From the NCBI GenBank assembly GCA_903907935.1, contig CAIVQA010000099.1:1-42257 (forward strand): 42,257 bases of DNA. The letters are read 5' to 3'. Below, one piece after another: positions 16,509-23,694 of this stretch. The translations under genes were made by a program, and so were the position numbers. The notes under the pieces are model-generated. The model was not told the DNA's origin. It worked only from the letters and a program-made list of their open reading frames with translations, and made no database searches. The DNA comes from an uncultured Francisellaceae bacterium (GTDB taxonomy: Bacteria; Pseudomonadota; Gammaproteobacteria; UBA6186; Azoamicaceae). Position 1 is the first letter of the stretch; each line of letters starts with the position of its first letter.

Positions 16509-17510
16509 TTAAAAATCAGCTAACAACCTCCTTCTATGCTTAGAACTTAATACTGAACTATCTAAACTTTCCAAAATGTTTTTTATATTTTCTATATAAC
16601 ACATTAATCCTTGTACAACAATACCATCTCTTACTACCACATCTCCCATAATCAAACGCTTTAAATCAAGATACTCTGCTTCTTCCCACTCTTCTTTACT
16701 TATTTTTAGATCTGACAAAGTACGCATAACATCATAATCTATAAAAAATGCTTCCTTAGTTTCTTTATTCCAACAACAATTGTCTGGTAAAGCATCATTA
16801 TGAATATATCCTTGTTGATGTAATTTACATAAGGATTTTATTGCACCAACTATAATTTGTTGTTTATCTTCAGGAGTAGAAGTAAGTACAATACTTAAAG
16901 ATTGACCAGGAACAATTTTTTGTACTAAACAATATACATTTTTTATAATGCGACTATTTTTTTGTTCATTGCTATACAACATTAAATTTTTAATTATAAA
17001 TAGATCTATATATTGTTCTAAAAAAATATAATTTCTAATTTCCAATCCACCAAAATAAGGTTTTATCTTGGCAAAATATTGTTCTAAAGTATGGTTGTTT
17101 TCTATTTCAATAACAGCTAAAGAACAAGAGCCTCCTTTTAAAATTTTTTTTATCCTATAAGTTTTGTTATTATAATAAAATTCTGTATCAATTTTACACA
17201 TTAGAACTTCACAAATTCGATGTTCAATTGCTTGCTCAATAATTTTTAAAAACTGTGGTTTTTGCTGCGATAAACTTAAAGGAGTATTACCGTGTATATT
17301 TTCTATAATCGGGTTTACCCCTAATTTTAACAACTCTAAAATTACTGTTTCTTCATTACTGCTAACTGCCTCAGTTAAAGGAGTTACCCCATAACTATTA
17401 GTTTGATCTAAATTTTCCCAATTAAATTTACCTTTTCTAATAAAAGAAAATAATAATGGTGAACATTGGTGCTGTAAATCTTGAGATTTGGATTTATGAT
17501 GTGCATACAT
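16509..17510 (-). CDS. Ankyrin-repeat protein kinase-like fusion
   Basis: 333 residues. Residues about 38-100 carry two ankyrin-type repeats (YGVTPLTEAVSSNEETVILELLKLGVNP; HGNTPLSLSQQ). The rest is protein-kinase-like: a Gly loop (LKGGSCSLAVIEI, 124-136), a candidate ATP lysine in YFAKIKP (K148), a hinge-like LVQKIVPGQSL, then the catalytic loop H237-N-D239-ALPD-N244 followed by FFIDYD (D258/D260 in the DFG position). All essential kinase or kinase-like phosphotransferase residues are present, so it may phosphorylate a protein or small molecule. The fused ankyrin repeats suggest a eukaryotic partner, fitting a secreted effector. The start at 17510 has no strong Shine-Dalgarno. Confidence 0.78.
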   Translation of the reverse strand: MYAHHKSKSQDLQHQCSPLLFSFIRKGKFNWENLDQTNSYGVTPLTEAVSSNEETVILELLKLGVNPIIENIHGNTPLSLSQQKPQFLKIIEQAIEHRICEVLMCKIDTEFYYNNKTYRIKKILKGGSCSLAVIEIENNHTLEQYFAKIKPYFGGLEIRNYIFLEQYIDLFIIKNLMLYSNEQKNSRIIKNVYCLVQKIVPGQSLSIVLTSTPEDKQQIIVGAIKSLCKLHQQGYIHNDALPDNCCWNKETKEAFFIDYDVMRTLSDLKISKEEWEEAEYLDLKRLIMGDVVVRDGIVVQGLMCYIENIKNILESLDSSVLSSKHRRRLLADF

Positions 17511-17601
17511 AACAAGTAATCTTTGTAACTTGTTTTAAGTATAGTACCAAAATAATCCCAAAAATGGGCTAAAAAGAGCGCATACTCACTTATAATCCTT
17601 A

Positions 17602-17632
17602 GGAATGTGCACGAAATAAACTTAGACATTTT
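17602..17632. repeat. Solo end of the GGAATGTGCAC palindromic element
   Basis: GGAATGTGCACGAAATAAAC followed by TTAGACATTT matches, with a few differences, the left end of the insert at 39733 (GGAATGTGCACAAAATAACT then GTAGCATTT). No partner end is visible nearby, so it is a truncated copy or the remnant of a larger insertion sequence of the same family. Confidence 0.6.
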
Positions 17633-17659
17633 AAAAATCTATTAGGCACCCTGAAAGCT

Positions 17660-17885
17660 TATATACTCTCGACTAATGAGTTTTCGGTACTCTAAAAAAA
17701 ATAATGAGCGGTGTTTGAGCCCCGTGCTGCTGCTGTTAGCGCTGCCTTGCGTAGGGCGAGTCCAGCGCAAAAAATGTCAGGATAGACATTTTTGACGCAC
17801 GCAGTGCGCCCCAAAGGGCAAGCGCCAGGATGGCGCAAGTCAATTATTTTTTAGAGTACCAAAACTCATGTGCGTTTAGTATATA
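17660..17885. mobile_element. Palindromic repeat element, copy 2 (ends A...B, extended)
   Basis: Left end TATACTCTCGACTAATGAG then TTTTCGGTACTCTAAAAAA; right end, reverse-complemented, TATACTAAACGCACATGAG then TTTTGGTACTCTAAAAAA. The core is the reverse complement of copy 1 (GCGGTGTTTGAGCCCCGTGC, GTAGGGCGAGTCCAGCG). It is about 70 bases longer than copy 1 because of an added GC-rich segment (17768-17842) with two hairpins sharing a loop AGGAT: AAATGTC/GACATTT and GCGCC/GGCGC. It fills the space between the ankyrin-kinase and the His-rich protein gene. Confidence 0.82.
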
Positions 17886-17900
17886 ATCCTTATATCAAGC

Positions 17901-18824
17901 CTAAGCAAATTTTAATTTAACAAGCCTGTTATGTTTAAATTCACGAAGTGAAGGATAATCTTTTGCTATAACAGAAGATAATTTTTCACTAAAATCTTCA
18001 CCTTGACAATAAGTAGAAAATGCTAATATCTTACTAATTTCTGTTACTGGGCATGATTCATTTGGATCTTTTAATTTCCAAACATGATCTGGTTGCTCTT
18101 GATCCACAACACCTGAATTAAGGGCTTGTACCACTCTAATTCTCTGATTAACAATTTCTAATTGTTGCTCGGTTGCTCGTCCATAAGGGATATCTCCCCA
18201 TAAATAACTATCTACCCCTAAATTAGCAACTTCATAAGTAGGATGAGATTCATGATCATGATGACTATGATGATGACCATGATGATGACCATGATGGCTA
18301 TGCATTATATTAGGGAAATAATCACAAATTAATTCTATACATGCATTTTGGGTTGTATTATGTTCATTATCCATTAAAGAAGAAAAAAGCCAATTAAAAA
18401 ATTCCCCGGTTTTTTTTGCCCCAGCTTTTAAAGTATCTATAATTCCTTTTACTTGTTCTTTGGTTTCTGGTGGTAAGCTTCTAGCGATTTTTAGACGTTC
18501 CTCAAAACATCGCGCATCTTCTTCCATATTGTTAGCATATAATTCTTTAACAAAATTTTGCCTAAAACCATCAAAATGATCTGCAAATAAAAGTTCAGGT
18601 AAAAGCTCTACGATTAAACTGTTTTTGTTAAAACTACTATCTTGATTTTCCTGAGAAGAATCAATATCTCGGCTACAACATTGAAATAATTCTTGTTCAA
18701 ATGATTCTACACTAATACCTTTATTGTTCGTTTTTAATAATGTATGCAAACATACTACCGCACTACGCATAACTCCCATTATGGCATCTTTATTTTCTTC
18801 TGCATAAACTAGATCTTCAATCAT
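17901..18824 (-). CDS. Unknown protein with a His-rich metal-binding stretch
   Basis: 307 residues from the ATG at 18824, which is preceded by AAGGAG at 8 bases; a GTG nine bases upstream has no such support. The protein is helical and acidic. Its centre contains MHSHHGHHHGHHHSHHDHES, a run of His with Gly, Ser and Asp typical of Ni/Zn/Cu-binding stretches. Family unknown. The His-rich run could serve metal storage, or a His-repeat expansion; there is no membrane span or signal peptide. It is flanked on both sides by palindromic elements (17660-17885 and 18858-19004). Confidence 0.7.
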   Translation of the reverse strand: MIEDLVYAEENKDAIMGVMRSAVVCLHTLLKTNNKGISVESFEQELFQCCSRDIDSSQENQDSSFNKNSLIVELLPELLFADHFDGFRQNFVKELYANNMEEDARCFEERLKIARSLPPETKEQVKGIIDTLKAGAKKTGEFFNWLFSSLMDNEHNTTQNACIELICDYFPNIMHSHHGHHHGHHHSHHDHESHPTYEVANLGVDSYLWGDIPYGRATEQQLEIVNQRIRVVQALNSGVVDQEQPDHVWKLKDPNESCPVTEISKILAFSTYCQGEDFSEKLSSVIAKDYPSLREFKHNRLVKLKFA

Positions 18825-18857
18825 TATTAACACTCCTTGTGTATAATTCTATCTTTG

Positions 18858-19004
18858 TATACTCTTAACTAATGAATTTTAAGTGCTCTAAAAAATAAGT
18901 CGTGAAACTCGCCTTTCGTAAAGTTAGGAACAACAAGCGTCAAGAAGGCTCAAACAACACTCCTTATTTTTTAGAGCACTTAAAACTCATTAGTTGAGAA
19001 TATA
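18858..19004. mobile_element. Palindromic repeat element, copy 3 (ends A...A, diverged)
   Basis: 147 bases. Left end TATACTCTTAACTAATGAA then TTTTAAGTGCTCTAAAAAA; right end, reverse-complemented, TATATTCTCAACTAATGAG then TTTTAAGTGCTCTAAAAAA. The stem is nearly perfect even though its sequence differs from the other copies (AAGTGCTC instead of CGGTACTC), so both arms changed together. The core is a diverged version of copy 1 in the same orientation (AACTCGCCTTTCGTA ... GGCTCAAACAACACTCCTTA). Confidence 0.82.
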
Positions 19005-19025
19005 GTAAAATTAGCACATAAATTA

Positions 19026-19048
19026 TATACTCTCAACAATTGAGTTTT
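19026..19048. repeat. Solo end A of the palindromic element
   Basis: TATACTCTCAACAATTGAG followed by TTTT matches the tip of end A (TATACTCTCAACTAATGAG). It lies 18 bases before the start of the glycosyltransferase gene and 22 bases after copy 3. It is a truncated neighbour of copy 3. Confidence 0.6.
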
Positions 19049-19065
19049 TTGGCAGGGACGCTATT

Positions 19066-22000
19066 ATGCTACATACAATCTTACATGTAACTTTATCCTA
19101 CAAATATGGAGTTGGTGGATTAACTGCCGTAGTAAATGGCTTATTACCAGCCCTACAAGAAAACAATGTTAATACTTTTGTAATTACTCCACACTATGAC
19201 TTCTTTAAATATACTGATCTTGAACTTGAACAAGTTGCAAGTGTAACCCATAGCTATAAAAAAACTTTGCATACTTCTCTAGTTTTTTGTGCTAACAGTA
19301 CAATACCTCCATATACCACAACTATACCTCATTACTTAGTTAAGCCTAATGTTAATTCCCCAGTAAGTAAAATATTTGATATAGGTGATGAACAAGATTT
19401 ATATAAATCATTCGATTACTCTGAGCCACAAAATAGATTGGAATATTTTAATGGAGCAGTAGCATCTCTAATAAGAACACACAACCCAAATATTCCTATT
19501 TTTGATATTGTACACACTCATACTTGGCATACAGCATTATCTGTATGTTTAATCAAAGAGTTCGAACAACTTACTTGGGTAAAAACCTCTAATCCTCATT
19601 TACAATTAAATGTTGTACCAAAAACCATTTCAACTGTACATATGCTATCCAATGAACAAGGACTATTAATTGGTAAACGAGATATTATTGATACCTTACA
19701 ATCTGTAGGACTATCATTAGATCCAAAATTTTTAATAAATCATACAAATCTAAATCAAATGTACCTTGGTTTACAATACGCAGATCAAGTGGTTATGGTT
19801 TCTAAAGGTTTTACTAATGACGCTATAACTGGTAAAGGGTATGGGTTAGACGAAATTTTTAAATTTTTACACGAAACAGAACGCCTTAATGGTATTACTA
19901 ATGGCAACACCATTACAGAATGGAATGCAACTTTACCAGAAAACTTAGGACAATATGCCTTAACTATTACTGACGTTAACTCTATTAGCCTAGGTAAACA
20001 ACAATTAAAACTTTTTTTGTCTTCAAAATATCCTCAATTAAACCCTGCTCCATCTACACTATGGTTTTTATATGTCGGCCGTTTCGGACAAGAAAAAGGT
20101 GTTGATATGTTGCAGTATGCTTATGAGGAGATCTCAAAATATAATGGTAATTTGATCATTATGGGACGACATACATCAAACGATCCTAAATCTAGCACCG
20201 TAGAACTAATCAACAATTTAAAACTTAACCCTAACTTAATAGTAATAGATACCAAACAAGAACAAAACTTAATAGGCAAATATTTTCGCGCAGCTTCTGA
20301 TTTTACTATTGTACCATCGCATTTTGAAGCCTGTGGTTTAGTACCTATGGAAGCTATGGCAAACTGTTCTATCCCAATTACATCTGATGTACAAGGATTA
20401 CCAGATACGGTTGTATCTTTAGTAAACAACATAAATTATGGTACAGGTTTTATTTATCATGAGGATAGCACCGATGGCCCTCTTAACTTAAAACAAGCAA
20501 TAGCTACAGCACATAACAATTATATTCTTTGGCAACAAGAGCGAAAGATAGATCCTTTATTAGCTCGATTACACAAAGAATCAGCAAGTTTTGATTGGAG
20601 AGAAGCCCCAGTAAAAAATTATCTTAAATTATATGAAAAAACTGTAAAATTACCAACCACCTTAACACCTCATATTAATAGACCTTTTCCTATTATTAAA
20701 GTATTGCATGTTTCTTTAGAATATAAGGATGCTACTGTAGGAGGATTAGGTGTTGTTACAACCCAACTAATTGATGCTCAAAATAAATTTAAAGCTGGAA
20801 CTAAATTTGAGGCTAAAATTATAACTCCCTACTACTCTATGCTGCGTACTACTCAAATTGCTCCAATTTATATTACTACCGTTCATCATACCTACAATAA
20901 CGAACAAGTTGAATCTTCTATATATTTAATGAACAATGATAATAAACATTTTCTAGTAGAACCAGCTTTAAAATATAATAGTTTATTTAATATTAATACA
21001 ACACATCAAATTTATAGCTCAGATCTTACTTTTATCGAACGTTTTAAATATTTTAATAGTGCAGTCGCTGCATTTATTGCGACTACAGATTTCTTTCAAC
21101 CAGCAATTATACAATTACACGGTTGGGCAACAGCATTAAGTTCCATACTATTAAGAGAAGTATATAAATTAAATTCCGTAAAAATAGTCTATACCGTACA
21201 TATAAATAATAAAGACCGAGGAACTTATTCTCGTGCTGCACTAGATGGTATAGGTTTAAATTTCTCAAAAGGACCAGAATTTTATACTTTAAAACAAATA
21301 GGAGTAGATTACGCTGACTATACTATTGGAGTATCACCAAATATTTTAAAAGAATGTTCTACGACAGATGATTTATATCCAGAGTCTTTAGAAATCATCC
21401 AATTAACTAGATCTTTTTTTAGAGCTAAACTTACCAAAACCTCTATTGGTATTTTAAATGGTATTGATTATCAAAAATATTCTCATCTCAGTAAATTAAT
21501 CCACAATCCATTAGATCTAGTTTCTGGTAAAAATAAAATTAAAGAACAACTAGCTGATGAATTACCAGGAACCCACTCCATGTGGAAAATAAATCCAAAA
21601 TTACCTGTAATATTATATATTGGACGATTTTCCCCAGAAAAAGGGGTGGAATGCTTTAAAGAACTTATCAGCGCTATAGATAATAGAGCAATATTTTTTG
21701 CTATAGGCAAAGGATTAACTGATGATGTATTCCAATTAATAATCCATGATAGTAGACAAAAAGATAATATATTTATAACTTTTAGTGCTGCCGAACAAGA
21801 AAAGTATGGTGCCATGATGCGTGCTGCTGCAGATTTTACTTTTGTACCTTCCCGTTATGAAGCATGTGGTTTAGTCGCTATGGAAGGTTTTGCAAACGGC
21901 TCACTTTGTATTACATCTGGAGTTGGTGGGTTGAAAGATTTTATAGAGCCCTTTTGTTATAGTGGAAATAATTCTTCTGGAAATGGCTTTTTTTATAAAG

Positions 22001-22230
22001 ATCAAGATCAAAAATCTCTACTACAAACAATCAATATGGCTTTAACTTTATGGAGTAATATCCCTGATCATAAAAAAAATATAATTCATAACAGAATTAT
22101 GGAAGAAGGAAAGAAATTTGATTGGTTAGCCGAAAACGGGGCGGTACAACAATATTGGGAAGTATTTAAAAATATTTTAGCATTTCAAGAACCTAAAAAA
22201 CCTATAAAAACCAGCAAATACACCTATTAA
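19066..22230 (+). CDS. Tandem double GT5 glycosyltransferase (glycogen/starch-synthase-like)
   Basis: 1054 residues made of two complete GT-B units (about 1-530 and 543-1050), each resembling GT5 glycogen synthases. Unit 1: LHVTLSYKYGVGGLTAVVNG, VHTHTWHTAL, LYVGRFGQEKG, FTIVPSHFEACGLVPMEAM. Unit 2: LHVSLEYKDATVGGLGVVTT, IQLHGWATAL, GILNGIDYQKY, LYIGRFSPEKG, FTFVPSRYEACGLVAMEGF. The E-x7-E loop and GRF..EKG motifs, which contact the donor sugar nucleotide, are kept in both units. The KxGGL motif of classical GT5 enzymes reads GVGGL and TVGGL, losing the Lys. No glgA/B/C/P genes are adjacent. AGGGA lies 7 bases before the ATG. It is possibly a glucan synthase or a secreted glycosyltransferase. 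Confidence 0.85.
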   Translation: MLHTILHVTLSYKYGVGGLTAVVNGLLPALQENNVNTFVITPHYDFFKYTDLELEQVASVTHSYKKTLHTSLVFCANSTIPPYTTTIPHYLVKPNVNSPVSKIFDIGDEQDLYKSFDYSEPQNRLEYFNGAVASLIRTHNPNIPIFDIVHTHTWHTALSVCLIKEFEQLTWVKTSNPHLQLNVVPKTISTVHMLSNEQGLLIGKRDIIDTLQSVGLSLDPKFLINHTNLNQMYLGLQYADQVVMVSKGFTNDAITGKGYGLDEIFKFLHETERLNGITNGNTITEWNATLPENLGQYALTITDVNSISLGKQQLKLFLSSKYPQLNPAPSTLWFLYVGRFGQEKGVDMLQYAYEEISKYNGNLIIMGRHTSNDPKSSTVELINNLKLNPNLIVIDTKQEQNLIGKYFRAASDFTIVPSHFEACGLVPMEAMANCSIPITSDVQGLPDTVVSLVNNINYGTGFIYHEDSTDGPLNLKQAIATAHNNYILWQQERKIDPLLARLHKESASFDWREAPVKNYLKLYEKTVKLPTTLTPHINRPFPIIKVLHVSLEYKDATVGGLGVVTTQLIDAQNKFKAGTKFEAKIITPYYSMLRTTQIAPIYITTVHHTYNNEQVESSIYLMNNDNKHFLVEPALKYNSLFNINTTHQIYSSDLTFIERFKYFNSAVAAFIATTDFFQPAIIQLHGWATALSSILLREVYKLNSVKIVYTVHINNKDRGTYSRAALDGIGLNFSKGPEFYTLKQIGVDYADYTIGVSPNILKECSTTDDLYPESLEIIQLTRSFFRAKLTKTSIGILNGIDYQKYSHLSKLIHNPLDLVSGKNKIKEQLADELPGTHSMWKINPKLPVILYIGRFSPEKGVECFKELISAIDNRAIFFAIGKGLTDDVFQLIIHDSRQKDNIFITFSAAEQEKYGAMMRAAADFTFVPSRYEACGLVAMEGFANGSLCITSGVGGLKDFIEPFCYSGNNSSGNGFFYKDQDQKSLLQTINMALTLWSNIPDHKKNIIHNRIMEEGKKFDWLAENGAVQQYWEVFKNILAFQEPKKPIKTSKYTY

Positions 22231-22349
22231 CCATTAAAAATATTTGCATCATTAGTAATAATCAGTATAATAGCAATCTTGCGTACTTAATATAAGTACA
22301 TAAATAATAAAAACAATTATAAAAATATAATACAGAGAGGTTGATATTT

Positions 22350-22922
22350 ATGGCTCGTCAAAATGACAAACGGATCCGCTTAGTTAAAGGTGCAGATCAA
22401 TTATTTTATCAACAAGGAATAAATACTACTACTTTAGCAGATATAGCTGGGTTAGCAGATGTTCCACTTGGTAATGTTTACTATTATTTTAAATCTAAAG
22501 AGTCAATTATATTGGCCGTTATAGAAAATCGTTTACAAGTTTTACAACAATTACTTGACGAATTAAACAATAACTTCTCCAACCCTAAAGAACGCTTAAA
22601 AGCATTATTAAAGCAATTTGTTGCAGATCAAGAAACTATTACTAAATTTGGGGATCCACTAGGTAGTTTATGTTTAGAACTTGGTAAACAACCAGGAGAA
22701 TTACATGTTGCTGTTAGCGATTTAATGCAAAAGTTAATTTCTTGGTGTGAGGTTCAATTTAATGCTTTAAATATTTCTAAGTCGACTACTGCTAAACAAT
22801 TAGCAATGAATTTTATTGCTAGTATTCAAGGTATTAGTTTATTAGGAATTACTTTTAAAAATCTAAATAATTTAGAAGAACATTCGAAATTTCTTATAAA
22901 TTGGCTAGATCAGATTGCATAA
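22350..22922 (+). CDS. TetR/AcrR-family transcriptional regulator
   Basis: 190 residues from the ATG at 22350; AGAGAGG lies 9 bases upstream, and a TTG nine bases earlier is less likely. The N-terminal TetR helix-turn-helix is clear: GADQLFYQQGINTTTLADIA then GLADVPLGNVYYYFKSKESI. The C-terminal ligand/dimerisation domain includes FGDPLGSLCLELGKQPGEL. It is a cytoplasmic repressor with unknown ligand. It precedes the Uma2 gene by 32 bases on the same strand, so the two may be co-transcribed. Confidence 0.92.
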   Translation: MARQNDKRIRLVKGADQLFYQQGINTTTLADIAGLADVPLGNVYYYFKSKESIILAVIENRLQVLQQLLDELNNNFSNPKERLKALLKQFVADQETITKFGDPLGSLCLELGKQPGELHVAVSDLMQKLISWCEVQFNALNISKSTTAKQLAMNFIASIQGISLLGITFKNLNNLEEHSKFLINWLDQIA

Positions 22923-22954
22923 TAACTATATAATTTTAGCTAAGGAGAGCATTT

Positions 22955-23536
22955 ATGGGCATAGAAGCAAAAAAATTTGCAACTTATAGTGATATTTTAG
23001 CATTACCAGAACATTTAATTGGGGAAATTATTAATGGTGAATTAATAGTTATGCCCCGCCCTGGTCCTAGACATGCAAGAAGTACTTCTATATTGGGTGA
23101 TGAACTAACGGGACCTTTTGATAGAGGCAGAGATAACGGACCAGGTGGTTGGTGGATTTTAGATGAACCAGAAATTCATCTTGGTTCAAATGTACTTGTT
23201 CCAGACCTTGCTGGTTGGAGAAGAGAAATTGTACCTAAACTCCCTACCAATAAGGCCTATTTCGAAATTGCTCCACAATGGGTGTGTGAAGTTCTTTCTA
23301 AAAAAACCGCCAGTATAGATCGAGTAAAAAAACTTCCAATTTATGCTAAAGCCAAAGTAGATCATGTTTGGTTAATTAATCCAGATCAAAAAACCCTAGA
23401 AATTTATTTAAGAGAAGATCAAAAATGGATGTTGCTTAATTCTTTTGGAGGAGATGATTTAATTCGTGCTGCACCATTTGATGCTATAGAAATTCATCTT
23501 GGAGATCTATGGTTGCCAGATGATGATGAAGAGTAA
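22955..23536 (+). CDS. Uma2-family (DUF820) PD-(D/E)XK nuclease-like protein
   Basis: 193 residues with the DUF820 pattern: YSDILALPEHLIGEIINGEL, the HARSTSILGDEL segment, LGSNVLVPDLAGWRRE (PDLAGW is the family's metal-binding Asp region), APQWVCEVLSKKT (E...K) and KLPIYAKAKVDHVWLINP. The fold is a restriction-endonuclease-like PD-(D/E)XK. The family is widespread and its biological role is unsettled. GGAGAG lies before the ATG at good spacing. Confidence 0.9.
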   Translation: MGIEAKKFATYSDILALPEHLIGEIINGELIVMPRPGPRHARSTSILGDELTGPFDRGRDNGPGGWWILDEPEIHLGSNVLVPDLAGWRREIVPKLPTNKAYFEIAPQWVCEVLSKKTASIDRVKKLPIYAKAKVDHVWLINPDQKTLEIYLREDQKWMLLNSFGGDDLIRAAPFDAIEIHLGDLWLPDDDEE

Positions 23537-23610
23537 TTAAAAGGGTATTATTATTAGTAGTAAAATAAAGCCACCTGGTAGATTTTTAAGTTGCATAATC
23601 TCTATAACCA

Positions 23611-23652
23611 CATTATATTGTATAACAAAGAAAACATATCAACTATATATTG
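23611..23652 (+). promoter_or_regulatory. Pair of NrdR-like boxes upstream of nrdA
   Basis: CTATATATTG (23643-23652) matches the core of the NrdR consensus CWATATATWG, and CATTATATTG (23611-23620) matches nine of ten positions. Their centres are 32 bases apart (about three helical turns), the spacing known for NrdR operators. A -35-like TTGCAT (23591-23596) with TATATT (23614-23619) would place the -10 inside box 1, giving direct repression. NrdR itself is not in the window. Confidence 0.65.
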
Positions 23653-23694
23653 ATATTACTGGCTAATTATTACATATAATGTGGAGCTTTTAAT

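Noticed and set aside
17408-17629. 73-residue minus-strand frame overlapping the ankyrin-kinase start
   Set aside because: It overlaps the kinase gene in another frame and begins in the solo repeat end; no homology-like features.
18238-18305. CAT/ATG-rich tandem pattern as a DNA repeat or CRISPR-like array
   Set aside because: It is the codon pattern of the His-rich stretch of the encoded protein, not an independent repeat.
18825-18833. GTG start for the His-rich protein
   Set aside because: AAGGAG is correctly spaced for the ATG at 18824 and overlaps too closely with the GTG.
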